Virus record (IMG/VR): IMGVR_UViG_3300009702_000467
Span: 1 to 24,171 of that record
Reading direction: 5' to 3' (one strand)
Source: a virus
Length of the DNA: 24,171 nt
A program made the position numbers and the translations under genes. The notes below the pieces were generated by a model. That model worked only from the letters and a program-made list of their open reading frames with translations, had not been told where the DNA came from and ran no database searches. How positions within the stretch are numbered: the stretch's first letter is position 1; the number at the start of each line of letters is the position of its first letter. This document shows, piece by piece, positions 6,389 to 14,337 of the stretch.

Positions 6389-8165
6389 GCCGTCGGCCGA
6401 AAAGATTAAGAATGTTTTAGATAAGCTTAAAGTTAATAATCCTGTTTATTATAATGCCATAAAATATCATAAGACCTCAGATACTGGTCAGGTTATGGTA
6501 TTTAATAATCGACCAGAGGCTATCTGGGTATATAAAGTAATACATAAATATCATAATGTAGTAATACAAAAATGCTCTCAGGTAGGTATGACTGAGATGC
6601 TGTTTAACTTAATGATGTATTACTTAAAACAAGGACTCCGTACAATGTTTTTAGTACGGGATGATGGATGGAGGCATGTTTATGTACAGGACAGGGTTAA
6701 TGGTTTAATTAAGTATGTACCTTATTATAAAAATAATCATTCATTAGATCCTACTGATCCCAAGTCGACTAAGTTAAAAAGATTCTTTAATACTACAGTC
6801 CGCTTCGCCGGCGTCCGTAATGCGGCTAACTTATTCAGTACGCCAGCTCAAGTTATAATCGTCGATGAGTTCGACCTTTGTAATCAGGAGAATTTAGTTT
6901 TTGCTGATGATCGTACTGGATGGAAAACACACGAGAATCAAGATGACCCGTACACTGTTAAGATAGGTAATCCTACAATTGAGAACTGGGGAATAAATAA
7001 AGAACTTAAAAAAGTCGACCAGTATTACTGGCACGCGGAGTGCGATCATTGTGGCCATCAACAAAGGATGGAATGGACTACGCACTTCGTCGAGAAGGAC
7101 GATTCGAGTAAATCAGGGTGGAAGCTTAAAGATCCTAAGGGGAATCCTGTATGTACTAATTGTAATAAATCTTTTAATCGTAGAGGTAAGGGTCATTATA
7201 AGTTAGTTAATAAGGGGGACAAAGAAAGTTCAATAGGAATACATATAGATAAATTAAGATGGGATGTTAGTAAGAACGCAATTAAAAAGTTATTTATTAA
7301 GTGGGAAGAAGCTCAAACCAGTATAATAGCAAAGGAACACTTTTATAATCAAGAATTAGGCTTACCTTATGAGGCTGGTGAACATAGGATAACCAAGACT
7401 ATGTTGTTAGAGTGCGCTGTTAATGGTCCTCTACAAATGATTAAACCTGACGAATTAAAAGCAAATACTTATGTAGGGGTAGATGGGGTTAAACATAAAG
7501 CAGCAGCTGAAAGCCTTGTTACTGTAGTAGCAGGATTAGATCAAGGTCATTCAAAAGGTAATCATTTAAATATATCTATTGTAACCGATAAGGGTGTAAG
7601 ACATAAAATATTTATCGGTCGAGTTTTTTCATTAAAAGAGTTTGAACAAAAACTTGACGATTATAATGTATCTACTTGTGTAATCGACGCAGCCGGAGGC
7701 GGATTCGGGTACAATGAACTACGAGACCTTTGTAGCCGTAGGCCTGGTCAGGTATACCTTTGTAGGTACAGAGCTAAAAGTAAAACTGAAGCAATGTATA
7801 AGATAGATGAGGATCATTCATTAATAAGTGCTAACAGGACTGATAGCCTTGATGGTTCATTCGATGCCTATAAAAATAAAAAAGTAATACTGCCCCAGAA
7901 TTACGCTGATATAGATGGGGGTCAATTTGTAGAACAAATGGTCGAGTCCGTACGAACTAAAGAGGTTGATAAGAATAATACAATAATAGGGGTCTGGAAA
8001 AATACAGGGCCCGATGATTATAGGCACTCAGACAACTATGAATATATAGCGCAGTGTGTAGCAGGATATAGTAATGCTGATGTATATGAAGGTGAAGAAT
8101 CGGGGGATCTTGATATAATTGATGATAATGCAGCGGACGACTATAATTGGGATGTCTTTCAGTAA
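6381..8165 (+). CDS. terL: Terminase large subunit (GpA-type)
   Basis: This 594-residue protein is the ATPase and nuclease that packages DNA into the prohead. A deviant Walker A is seen as QKCSQVGMTE (63-72) and a Walker B as VIIVDEFD (158-165). The block GNPTIENWGINKELKKVDQ (196-214), followed by a zinc-binding set of two CxxC pairs (C221, C224 in CDHC; C258, C261 in CTNC), is typical of the lambda GpA family. The nuclease half contains VAGLDQG (D387) and CVIDAAGG (D436), candidates for metal-binding acids, and a C-terminal DDYRHSDNYEYIA. It is full length for the family. It follows the probable small subunit by overlap and is followed by a 115-base gap holding the portal promoter. Confidence 0.9.
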   Translation: MNKPSAEKIKNVLDKLKVNNPVYYNAIKYHKTSDTGQVMVFNNRPEAIWVYKVIHKYHNVVIQKCSQVGMTEMLFNLMMYYLKQGLRTMFLVRDDGWRHVYVQDRVNGLIKYVPYYKNNHSLDPTDPKSTKLKRFFNTTVRFAGVRNAANLFSTPAQVIIVDEFDLCNQENLVFADDRTGWKTHENQDDPYTVKIGNPTIENWGINKELKKVDQYYWHAECDHCGHQQRMEWTTHFVEKDDSSKSGWKLKDPKGNPVCTNCNKSFNRRGKGHYKLVNKGDKESSIGIHIDKLRWDVSKNAIKKLFIKWEEAQTSIIAKEHFYNQELGLPYEAGEHRITKTMLLECAVNGPLQMIKPDELKANTYVGVDGVKHKAAAESLVTVVAGLDQGHSKGNHLNISIVTDKGVRHKIFIGRVFSLKEFEQKLDDYNVSTCVIDAAGGGFGYNELRDLCSRRPGQVYLCRYRAKSKTEAMYKIDEDHSLISANRTDSLDGSFDAYKNKKVILPQNYADIDGGQFVEQMVESVRTKEVDKNNTIIGVWKNTGPDDYRHSDNYEYIAQCVAGYSNADVYEGEESGDLDIIDDNAADDYNWDVFQ

Positions 8166-8204
8166 TAACGACTTACAAAGTATTTTCAAAAAAATAAAAA
8201 TAAA

Positions 8205-8234
8205 TTGACATTTTTGCAAAAAAGGAACTATATT
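8205..8234 (+). promoter_or_regulatory. Promoter for head genes (GGAAC-TATATT type)
   Basis: TTGACA (8205-8210) matches the sigma-70 -35 consensus. An 18-base spacer ending in GGAAC leads to TATATT (8229-8234). It shares the run from AAAAAAGGAAC through TATATTATATGTA with the promoter at 4994-5023. It lies about 47 bases before the portal start. The leader also has ACCT (8261-8264 area) able to pair with AGGT of the portal binding site, which is weak. Confidence 0.75.
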
Positions 8235-8280
8235 ATATGTAAGGTAGAACGGACCCTAAACCTTTTAATAGGTGGACTAA

Positions 8281-10035
8281 ATGAATATATTTGATAAATT
8301 TAACAATTTTAATTATGATAATAAAAATTTGCCGAAAGGCAGTCTACGCCCTATTACCTCTGAAAGGCCTGAGAATCCTCTACAGCAAGAGGATTCCTGG
8401 GCCGGTTTTACTGGTAGTAATCTTTTAAATAGCCCCTGGCAATTAGCTAAGGTGGCTACTCAATATAGTAATAGTCATGTTGCAATATGTGTAAGCGTAC
8501 TCGCCGATGCTGTAAGCCAATTACCTGCTGATATTATTAAAGTCGAGACTTCAAACGGCACCCGTACTGAAGTCGACGATAATAATCATCCAGCCAATTC
8601 AATGTTTAAAGCCCCTAACCCTGAAACAACTTGGTCGGACTTTATGACAGGTATTGTATCTTCATTACTTTTAGATGGTAATGCTTATATAGCAATAGAT
8701 ATTGTACCTGGTGGATATGAGCTTTATTTACAAGACCCTACATCCACTCAAGTAAATGTATCCAAAGATAATAAACGAATCCTATCTTATGAGTTCGGTC
8801 CGTATGACACTCGTGTTGTGTACCCCCGTGAAAGAGTCATTCATATGCGTGAGCTTAATATTAAGAATCATTTAAAAGGTAAATCAAGATTAGATGCCTT
8901 ACGAGAAGAACTTACGATGGACGAATACATTAAGCAGTACAACGCAAACTTCTTTAAGAACGGCGGTACAATAGGATGGATGTGGACTCCTGAAAAGTTC
9001 CTAAATAAAGAACAACATAAACAAATTCAAAGGGCAATAAGAAATAGTATTAGTGGGGTTACAAGAGCATTTAGTTTATTCATTAATAGATTCCCCGGTA
9101 AGCTTGAAACCCCTAATCAAAAACATAAAGACATTGCTTTTCTTGAACTGCTTAAATATATACGAGAAACTATTAACGGCGTATTTCACGTACCTCCGTA
9201 TAAAGCGGGTGTATTAGAATATGCTAACTATGCAAACAGCACACAGCAGCAGGAATCCTTCTGGACTGACGGCGTCCTGCCCTTACTTCGTAGGATTCAA
9301 GACATTATAAATAAAGACTTCATCTGGAAGTACTACGACGAAAATCACGAACTTAAATTTAACTTAAGAGGTGTTAAAGCTCTACAGGGGAATCCAATTC
9401 AAAAGATGCAAGAGCTTACGGGATACAAAAAAGAAGGTATCCTTACTATTGATGAAGTTAGAGCCGAGATAGGCCGTGAGCCTTTAAATGCTGATCAACA
9501 GAAAGCAAGTGCTACTGCTGATAAGTATGGTCAAGCTTTACAGGATTTCTTTGAAGCCCAAAAGGCTCGGGTATTCGAGAGCATTGATAAGATTACAATA
9601 AACGGATCCTTTAAGACTTACTTAGAGGTGGCTGACTTAAATGATATATTTAATATTAAGGACGAAAATAAAAGGCTTGAAAAGATGTTAAGTCCTCTAT
9701 TACGCGGTACCGCCTTAACTGTAGGTAATGTTTATTTTGATTCATTATCAGAGGATCAAGTTTTTAATATGAACTCTGATAGTATTAAGACCTCATTAAA
9801 TACATTAATATCTAAATACACTTCAATAAATGAGAAAACATTAAATGCCGTTGAACAATTAAAAGATGAAGCTATTATATCAGGCTGGGAAATTCGTGAA
9901 TTAAAAAATAGAATAGCTGATACACTTTGTAGTACTAATGCTAAGAAAATAGGTAAAGAAATTGCAGATAATATTGTGAGGCGCGTAAGACAGGCAGCCG
10001 AGAAACAAGCTACACAGAATACGGAGGAAAATTAA
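8281..10035 (+). CDS. Portal protein (HK97 family) with MuF-like C-terminal extension
   Basis: This 584-residue protein forms the ring through which DNA enters and leaves the head. The N-terminal part, for example WQLAKVATQYSNSHVAICVS then VLADAVSQLPADI, and the later KEGILTIDEVRAEIGREPLN are typical of HK97-like portals (usual length about 400-450). Residues about 425-584 are extra. The stretch INEKTLNAVEQLKDEAIISG then WEIRELKNRIADTL resembles the N-terminal half of MuF/SPP1 gp7 head-morphogenesis proteins, although the downstream conserved 'ART(E)' region is not evident. No separate MuF gene is found nearby, so the extension may take over that role. A GGTGG site precedes ATG 8281. The end overlaps the next gene by TAATG. 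Confidence 0.85.
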   Translation: MNIFDKFNNFNYDNKNLPKGSLRPITSERPENPLQQEDSWAGFTGSNLLNSPWQLAKVATQYSNSHVAICVSVLADAVSQLPADIIKVETSNGTRTEVDDNNHPANSMFKAPNPETTWSDFMTGIVSSLLLDGNAYIAIDIVPGGYELYLQDPTSTQVNVSKDNKRILSYEFGPYDTRVVYPRERVIHMRELNIKNHLKGKSRLDALREELTMDEYIKQYNANFFKNGGTIGWMWTPEKFLNKEQHKQIQRAIRNSISGVTRAFSLFINRFPGKLETPNQKHKDIAFLELLKYIRETINGVFHVPPYKAGVLEYANYANSTQQQESFWTDGVLPLLRRIQDIINKDFIWKYYDENHELKFNLRGVKALQGNPIQKMQELTGYKKEGILTIDEVRAEIGREPLNADQQKASATADKYGQALQDFFEAQKARVFESIDKITINGSFKTYLEVADLNDIFNIKDENKRLEKMLSPLLRGTALTVGNVYFDSLSEDQVFNMNSDSIKTSLNTLISKYTSINEKTLNAVEQLKDEAIISGWEIRELKNRIADTLCSTNAKKIGKEIADNIVRRVRQAAEKQATQNTEEN

Positions 10036-12107
10036 TGAAAAAACATAATAACCTACAACGATCCGCTAACATTAAATTTAACACTGATCAAGTATTCAAA
10101 GAAGGTAATGATATAATCGTTGAAGGTTGGGCTACTAAAGAAGGTGTCAATCTTAAAGGTAATAATGTACTATTGTCCTCCTACACCTGGGACGGCGCTT
10201 TTAAATATTTCGGCGATATGGTCTTAGCGTTCCACCGCCAGGATGTAGCATCCGTAGGTAAGATTGAAAGTTATGAAATTGTTGATACAGTTGATAATAA
10301 AGGATTAAAAGTAAGAGTACGCTTTTTCGGGGACAATAATCCTTTATTCTTACGGGACATTACTGAGGGCGTCCTTAATGGCTTCAGTATAGGATACAAT
10401 GTATTAGAAGACCATTATGATGATGCGGGTAATTGGATCTTTGATAAGATTCAACTATATGAACTAAGTGTAGTTCATCTGGGGGCCAATCCTGAGGCGG
10501 TATTTCAAACAGTAATGGACGCTTTAATTGATAATAAAGAAACTAACAATGACAATAATAATAAAGAAACTAAAACCTTTACAACCATTAAGGAGAAAAA
10601 ATTAATGAGTAAAGAACTTGAGTTCAATCAAAAGGACCTGGATAATCTTAAACCGACTCTTGATAGTCTTACTGAAGGTCAAAAGACTTTGGAAGAAAAT
10701 GAAGCTGCTCGGACTAAGCTACTTAACCAGATCAATGATCAAATTAAAGACTATTCGGACGGCAAGCTTCCTGAAGGCATGCTGAAAGCCTTTATGGACA
10801 AGATTCGTCCTGACTTTGATCGTATTAATCAGGAGATCGCACAGGCTAAAGCAGTTTCAGCCACTAAAGCTGAACGCATTGATATTAGCACTAAAGATCT
10901 CAGGTCTTTAATCCGTGTAGGTTCTATGTCGGATAAAGATCAAAGAGCATGGACATTATTTAATGCTCGTGTTAATTATGACAGTATGGGTTCGACTGGT
11001 TCGCGCCTTATTCGTCTTAGAAACCTTCACGATACTGCATACATGCAGTATGTACAATCAAACGCAAGAGGCAATTTATCTAATTATTATCAGTCTGACC
11101 TCTATAAAACTTTTGAACGAGAAGTTCGTGCTTTTGATCCTATCCTTGCAGATGCTATGGCAGTAGGTAATACTGGTTATGGTGCTGAATGGAATCCGGA
11201 AAGATGGTCAGCTGAAGTTCAAGAGTATACCCGCGTTCAAGACGCCTGGGTTGCAAGACTTCCTCATTTTGAAAACATTGATAAACTTCCCAGTGTTAAT
11301 GGTAGAGGCAAAGCCTTTATCTATGGTGAACCTACAACTGATGACTCCGCTCGTATGAAAGCCACTAAATATGCAACTGGTGTTACTACTCCTACCTACA
11401 AAACCTTCGGCGCTCTCGTTTATCAGTCTCAACTATTCAACGAGCGTTCGATCGTAGCTGCTATGCAGTTTACTCGTAATGAAATCGGTCGTATTTTAGC
11501 TGACGGCCGTTCACAAGCCTTTATTAATGGCGACTCTGATGGTACGCATATGGATACTGGCGATACTTTTGCATCTGATGATGTTGAAGTTGCTATTAAT
11601 GGTTTACGGCGTTATGTCCAGGTCAATGGTACTTCAGTTGCTGCTGGCACCTCAGGTGTGTTAGCCAAGGCTGACCTCATTGATGCTTTCAGTAAACTTG
11701 GTAAGAAAGGTAATCCTTCTGAATGCTTTATTCTTGCTCCTGCACAGCTTCGTGCGACTATTTGGAATCTCGTAACTCCTATATCTGCTTTAGGCGATCA
11801 AGTCCTGACCTCCGGTATTATACCCCCGATCTTTGGAATGTCCACCTACTTTGATGGCGATTATCGTTCTAACTTAAACGCCTCCGGTATTTATGATGGT
11901 ACTACTACTGATAGAAATTCATTACTTATCGTTCACGCCCCTTCATTCGGTGTCTTTGAAGAAAGACCTATTACACTTGAATTCGAAAAACAGATTACTA
12001 ATCAACAGTGGGCTTTCGTTGGAACAGCTCGTTGGGCATTAGAACAGATTCGTACTGATGAATCTACTTCTGGTACTTACAGTGCTTCCGGCATTGTTGA
12101 CCTTTAA
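10035..12107 (+). CDS. Prohead protease-scaffold-major capsid fusion
   Basis: A 690-residue single frame holds what are usually two or three genes. Residues 1-165 are an HK97-type (S78) prohead protease. The likely catalytic triad is H67 in LAFHRQD, S118 in GVLNGFSIGY and E143 in YELSVVHLGANPEA. Residues 166-190 are an Asn/Lys-rich linker. Residues about 191-285 are helical and charged like the HK97 delta (scaffold) domain. The rest is the HK97-fold major capsid protein. The fused product should be a minor component, carrying the protease into the prohead, while the capsid is made mainly from an internal start at 10605. Binding site GGAGG; TAATG overlap with the portal gene. The cleavage site after the scaffold is not assignable by eye. 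Confidence 0.85.
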   Translation: MKKHNNLQRSANIKFNTDQVFKEGNDIIVEGWATKEGVNLKGNNVLLSSYTWDGAFKYFGDMVLAFHRQDVASVGKIESYEIVDTVDNKGLKVRVRFFGDNNPLFLRDITEGVLNGFSIGYNVLEDHYDDAGNWIFDKIQLYELSVVHLGANPEAVFQTVMDALIDNKETNNDNNNKETKTFTTIKEKKLMSKELEFNQKDLDNLKPTLDSLTEGQKTLEENEAARTKLLNQINDQIKDYSDGKLPEGMLKAFMDKIRPDFDRINQEIAQAKAVSATKAERIDISTKDLRSLIRVGSMSDKDQRAWTLFNARVNYDSMGSTGSRLIRLRNLHDTAYMQYVQSNARGNLSNYYQSDLYKTFEREVRAFDPILADAMAVGNTGYGAEWNPERWSAEVQEYTRVQDAWVARLPHFENIDKLPSVNGRGKAFIYGEPTTDDSARMKATKYATGVTTPTYKTFGALVYQSQLFNERSIVAAMQFTRNEIGRILADGRSQAFINGDSDGTHMDTGDTFASDDVEVAINGLRRYVQVNGTSVAAGTSGVLAKADLIDAFSKLGKKGNPSECFILAPAQLRATIWNLVTPISALGDQVLTSGIIPPIFGMSTYFDGDYRSNLNASGIYDGTTTDRNSLLIVHAPSFGVFEERPITLEFEKQITNQQWAFVGTARWALEQIRTDESTSGTYSASGIVDL
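10590..10607 (+). promoter_or_regulatory. Internal ribosome binding site for capsid precursor
   Basis: AAGGAG followed by AAAAAATTA and ATG (10605-10607), in frame within the protease-capsid fusion. The site decides the start of the short product. Confidence 0.75.
10605..12107 (+). CDS. Major capsid protein precursor from internal in-frame start
   Basis: Codon 191 of the fusion gene is an ATG preceded by AAGGAG 9 bases upstream (10590-10595), as strong as any binding site in the window. Translation from here gives a 500-residue protein, MSKELEFNQK onward: a charged helical scaffold-like segment (about 95 residues), then the HK97-fold capsid domain of about 400 residues. That size and layout match a normal HK97 gp5-type precursor. 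The site sits exactly at the junction between the protease and the scaffold, within a low-complexity linker, where a separate gene would start in other phages. It is inferred to supply most of the capsid subunits. Confidence 0.75.
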   Translation: MSKELEFNQKDLDNLKPTLDSLTEGQKTLEENEAARTKLLNQINDQIKDYSDGKLPEGMLKAFMDKIRPDFDRINQEIAQAKAVSATKAERIDISTKDLRSLIRVGSMSDKDQRAWTLFNARVNYDSMGSTGSRLIRLRNLHDTAYMQYVQSNARGNLSNYYQSDLYKTFEREVRAFDPILADAMAVGNTGYGAEWNPERWSAEVQEYTRVQDAWVARLPHFENIDKLPSVNGRGKAFIYGEPTTDDSARMKATKYATGVTTPTYKTFGALVYQSQLFNERSIVAAMQFTRNEIGRILADGRSQAFINGDSDGTHMDTGDTFASDDVEVAINGLRRYVQVNGTSVAAGTSGVLAKADLIDAFSKLGKKGNPSECFILAPAQLRATIWNLVTPISALGDQVLTSGIIPPIFGMSTYFDGDYRSNLNASGIYDGTTTDRNSLLIVHAPSFGVFEERPITLEFEKQITNQQWAFVGTARWALEQIRTDESTSGTYSASGIVDL

Positions 12108-12125
12108 GCCGATAATTAAACTAAT

Positions 12126-12163
12126 TAAAGGAGAGTGTAAAAACTCTCCTTTACATAAGGAGA
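12126..12163 (+). promoter_or_regulatory. Two alternative hairpins over the adaptor gene binding site
   Basis: Hairpin A: TAAAGGAGAGT (12126-12136) pairs perfectly with ACTCTCCTTTA (12143-12153), 11 base pairs around a 6-base loop. Hairpin B: TCTCCTT (12145-12151) pairs perfectly with AAGGAGA (12157-12163), 7 base pairs around a 5-base loop, and covers the binding site of the gene starting at 12170. The two share 12145-12151 and cannot form together. There is no T-run after either, so this is not a normal intrinsic terminator. Confidence 0.65.
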
Positions 12164-12169
12164 TAGTCA

Positions 12170-12835
12170 ATGACCTTCAATTCAAATGCTTTAACTAACC
12201 TTTATATGCTTGCTGAAAATCTCGGTGGATCAGGCATTAAAGATGCTCATAAATTAGTGGCAGCCAATAGTGGTAGTTATATACAGCATATTAATTCTGC
12301 CTCTGAGTGGATAGAAAATCAAATAGGTTTCCCACTATTCTCCGGATCATTACAAAATGAAAAGCGTTCTGGTAATAACAGTATGGTTATCTATACTGAC
12401 CGAGGTATTGCTGGGATGGATGATATTACGGTTTATAGAGTTAGATATTATACAGGTCCTGAATTAACGGATTATTATGATATTGATACTGAAAACTGGA
12501 AGTGGGCTTATAATGCTGAAACTGGTCGTATTTATACAGTTGATGGTAATATATTTTTTAAGGATTCAGCAATAGATGAGAATTGGGAAATTCAATATTC
12601 ATATGGACTACCTTTAACCAGTATACCTACCGACGGAGAAATTAAAAGTACTTCAGTACCTGCTGATTTACAGTGGGCTGTTGCAATGATAGTTAAAAGA
12701 AAAGAAAACCTTCCTACTCAAATGGGTGTAGTTTCAGGTACTTCAACTGATGGCCGTAATGTATCATATAATCCTGATTTTATACCTTCTGAAGTGTATG
12801 ATATTATAAATAAATACAGGAGATACACTGATTAA
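12170..12835 (+). CDS. Head-tail adaptor (HK97 gp6-like)
   Basis: This 221-residue protein should form the ring that attaches beneath the portal. Typical elements are HINSASEWIENQIGFPL (40-56), the helix that opens this family, and VPADLQWAVAMIVKRKENLP in the last third, the conserved 'P-A-D-L-x-x-A' helix. The middle is beta-rich (DDITVYRVRYYTG) and longer than in the smallest members. It is the first gene after the capsid, the normal place for this protein. Its binding site AAGGAG lies inside the alternative hairpin just upstream, so its translation may be tuned relative to the capsid. It ends with a TAATG overlap. Confidence 0.75.
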   Translation: MTFNSNALTNLYMLAENLGGSGIKDAHKLVAANSGSYIQHINSASEWIENQIGFPLFSGSLQNEKRSGNNSMVIYTDRGIAGMDDITVYRVRYYTGPELTDYYDIDTENWKWAYNAETGRIYTVDGNIFFKDSAIDENWEIQYSYGLPLTSIPTDGEIKSTSVPADLQWAVAMIVKRKENLPTQMGVVSGTSTDGRNVSYNPDFIPSEVYDIINKYRRYTD

Positions 12836-13227
12836 TGTTTTCTATTAAAATATTCCCAAGCAGACCTAAACATTTAGAACACGCGCGCCTTCATTTTAGT
12901 CATGAAATGAAAGAGGCTTTACTCGAAGCTGGTGATATGTTGCGCGAAGAAGCCGCCTCAGAAGCGCCTGTTAAAACAGGAGCCTTACGGCGTAGTCTTG
13001 AGTTTGTAGTTAAAAAATTACAACAAGGCTGGGCTTTATTTGTAGGTTCAGGTGTTAAATCTGGTAGATATGTACCATATGCAAGAATACAAGATATAGG
13101 TGGTAATACAGGACGCAATGGTTCAGTACATATTTCAGGTAATAGATACTTAACTGGTACAATAGAAAGAAGAAAACAAGCAGTAGATCATATAATAGAT
13201 AAACATATACGGAGGCTGTTTAGATAA
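12835..13227 (+). CDS. HK97 gp10-like head-tail/tail completion protein
   Basis: This 130-residue protein shows the family hallmark APVKTGALRRSLEF (43-56) and a later YARIQDIGG (82-90). Members join the head connector to the tail or complete its upper end. Length is normal. It sits between the adaptor and the tail-terminator-like genes, with TAATG overlaps on both sides, so it should be coupled to its neighbours. Confidence 0.8.
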   Translation: MFSIKIFPSRPKHLEHARLHFSHEMKEALLEAGDMLREEAASEAPVKTGALRRSLEFVVKKLQQGWALFVGSGVKSGRYVPYARIQDIGGNTGRNGSVHISGNRYLTGTIERRKQAVDHIIDKHIRRLFR

Positions 13228-13637
13228 TGGCTGATGCAAGACAAACATGGATAAATGAGCTTGTAGATGAAATACAAACAATACCTGAGGTAGTTGAGTC
13301 CTCTCGTCGTTTAAAATCAATAGTAGATGAGCAGTATAGTCAGCCATATGTAGGCATTCATATAGATGTAGATCAAATAAGAGTTAAAGATTCAACGCAC
13401 GTACGCAAATTAAGTACTTGTACGCTGTATATATTAACAGCCGAGGATCAAGTAAGCTCTGAAAAAATGATTAAATTAATTAATGATAAAATAGAAACCC
13501 TAACACTGACTGGAGTTAAAAAGATTTGGGTTGATAGTATAAGAGGTCCTTATGTAGAGGACCCCAATAAAGACCCTTACGCAGCAATAGAAATAGATCT
13601 ATCCGTTATATGGGTAGCATTAAGGAGCGCATACTAA
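13227..13637 (+). CDS. Tail terminator-like protein (first of two)
   Basis: This 136-residue protein has an N-terminal helix (TWINELVDEIQTIPEV), beta strands (PYVGIHIDVDQIRV and LSTCTLYILTAE), a helix (SSEKMIKLINDKIETL) and a final strand region (YAAIEIDLSVIW). This order fits tail terminator/tail completion proteins (gpU- or DUF3168-like), which form a ring capping the tail tube. Position after the gp10-like gene agrees. TAATG overlaps at both ends. The match is by predicted fold and order, not by a signature motif. Confidence 0.55.
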   Translation: MADARQTWINELVDEIQTIPEVVESSRRLKSIVDEQYSQPYVGIHIDVDQIRVKDSTHVRKLSTCTLYILTAEDQVSSEKMIKLINDKIETLTLTGVKKIWVDSIRGPYVEDPNKDPYAAIEIDLSVIWVALRSAY

Positions 13638-14074
13638 TGGCTCAACCTACATACAACGCTTTATATAAAGTGTATTCAGCCCTATCTTCAGGTAGTTTAG
13701 GGGTTAATGTTTATAATCATCATAAAGTTGCTGATTTAGATTTAAACGCAGTAACTGTAGGGGTTGTAAGTACTGGATTAGCTACTTTATCGGATAGTGG
13801 ACAAACAAGTAACACATATATTAAAAATCATACAATTCGTATTTCAATTTATGGTCATACAGCGTGGATGGAACAGGATATTAATCATAATACCACTATT
13901 CAGTTGATGGACGATATTATGACCGTACTGATTGAAAATCAGGACCTCGGAGATCAATATCATATCAGCGGCTTTTCAAGTCCTACTTATGATGAAACAT
14001 TTACCGAGACCGATACTCAAGGTGGTAGAGTAGATATTGAAGTACACGTAGTTGTTGGTTATACGAGGGCATAA
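13637..14074 (+). CDS. Tail terminator-like protein (second of two)
   Basis: This 145-residue protein starts at 13637, where AAGGAG lies 11 bases upstream and the ATG overlaps the previous stop by one base; the longer in-frame reading from 13610 has no advantage. An N-terminal helix (NALYKVYSALSS), strands (NHTIRISIYGHT), a helix (TIQLMDDIMTVLIENQDL) and a final strand (GGRVDIEVHVVVGY) repeat the order seen in its neighbour, and it matches the DUF3168-like pattern a little better. One of the two is probably the tail terminator and the other a head-completion or stopper protein. Confidence 0.6.
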   Translation: MAQPTYNALYKVYSALSSGSLGVNVYNHHKVADLDLNAVTVGVVSTGLATLSDSGQTSNTYIKNHTIRISIYGHTAWMEQDINHNTTIQLMDDIMTVLIENQDLGDQYHISGFSSPTYDETFTETDTQGGRVDIEVHVVVGYTRA

Positions 14075-14334
14075 TGAAAGTTAAAGGATTAAAAAGAATA
14101 CAAGATTTTATGGCCTATGATCTTGCGAATAAGTTCGATATTTCGATTGATACGGCCAAAGCATTGAAGCGTTTAGAAACTGTTGATGTTCCTAATGAAA
14201 CCGCGCAAATATTCCTTGGCAACGACTGGGTTGATGCTGTAATAGAGGATAAACCTAAGAAACATAAAAAATCAAAGAAAACAATTGATTTAGATTTAGA
14301 TGAACAAATAAACAATAATGATAAGGAGGAATAA
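14074..14334 (+). CDS. Small hypothetical tail-region protein
   Basis: This is an 86-residue protein with no recognised family. The first 60 residues contain FDISIDTAKALKRLETVDVP and IFLGNDWVDAVIED and look folded; the last 25 are a Lys-rich patch (KPKKHKKSKK) and an acidic, Asn-rich tail. It is coupled to the upstream gene by TAATG and ends 3 bases before the tail tube start. Small proteins in this place are common in siphoviruses, but their function is usually unknown. Confidence 0.6.
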   Translation: MKVKGLKRIQDFMAYDLANKFDISIDTAKALKRLETVDVPNETAQIFLGNDWVDAVIEDKPKKHKKSKKTIDLDLDEQINNNDKEE

Positions 14335-14337
14335 CCA

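Noticed and set aside
12126-12153. Intrinsic terminator after the capsid gene
   Set aside because: The stem is strong but is followed by ACATAAGG, not a T-run, and the next gene starts 17 bases later.
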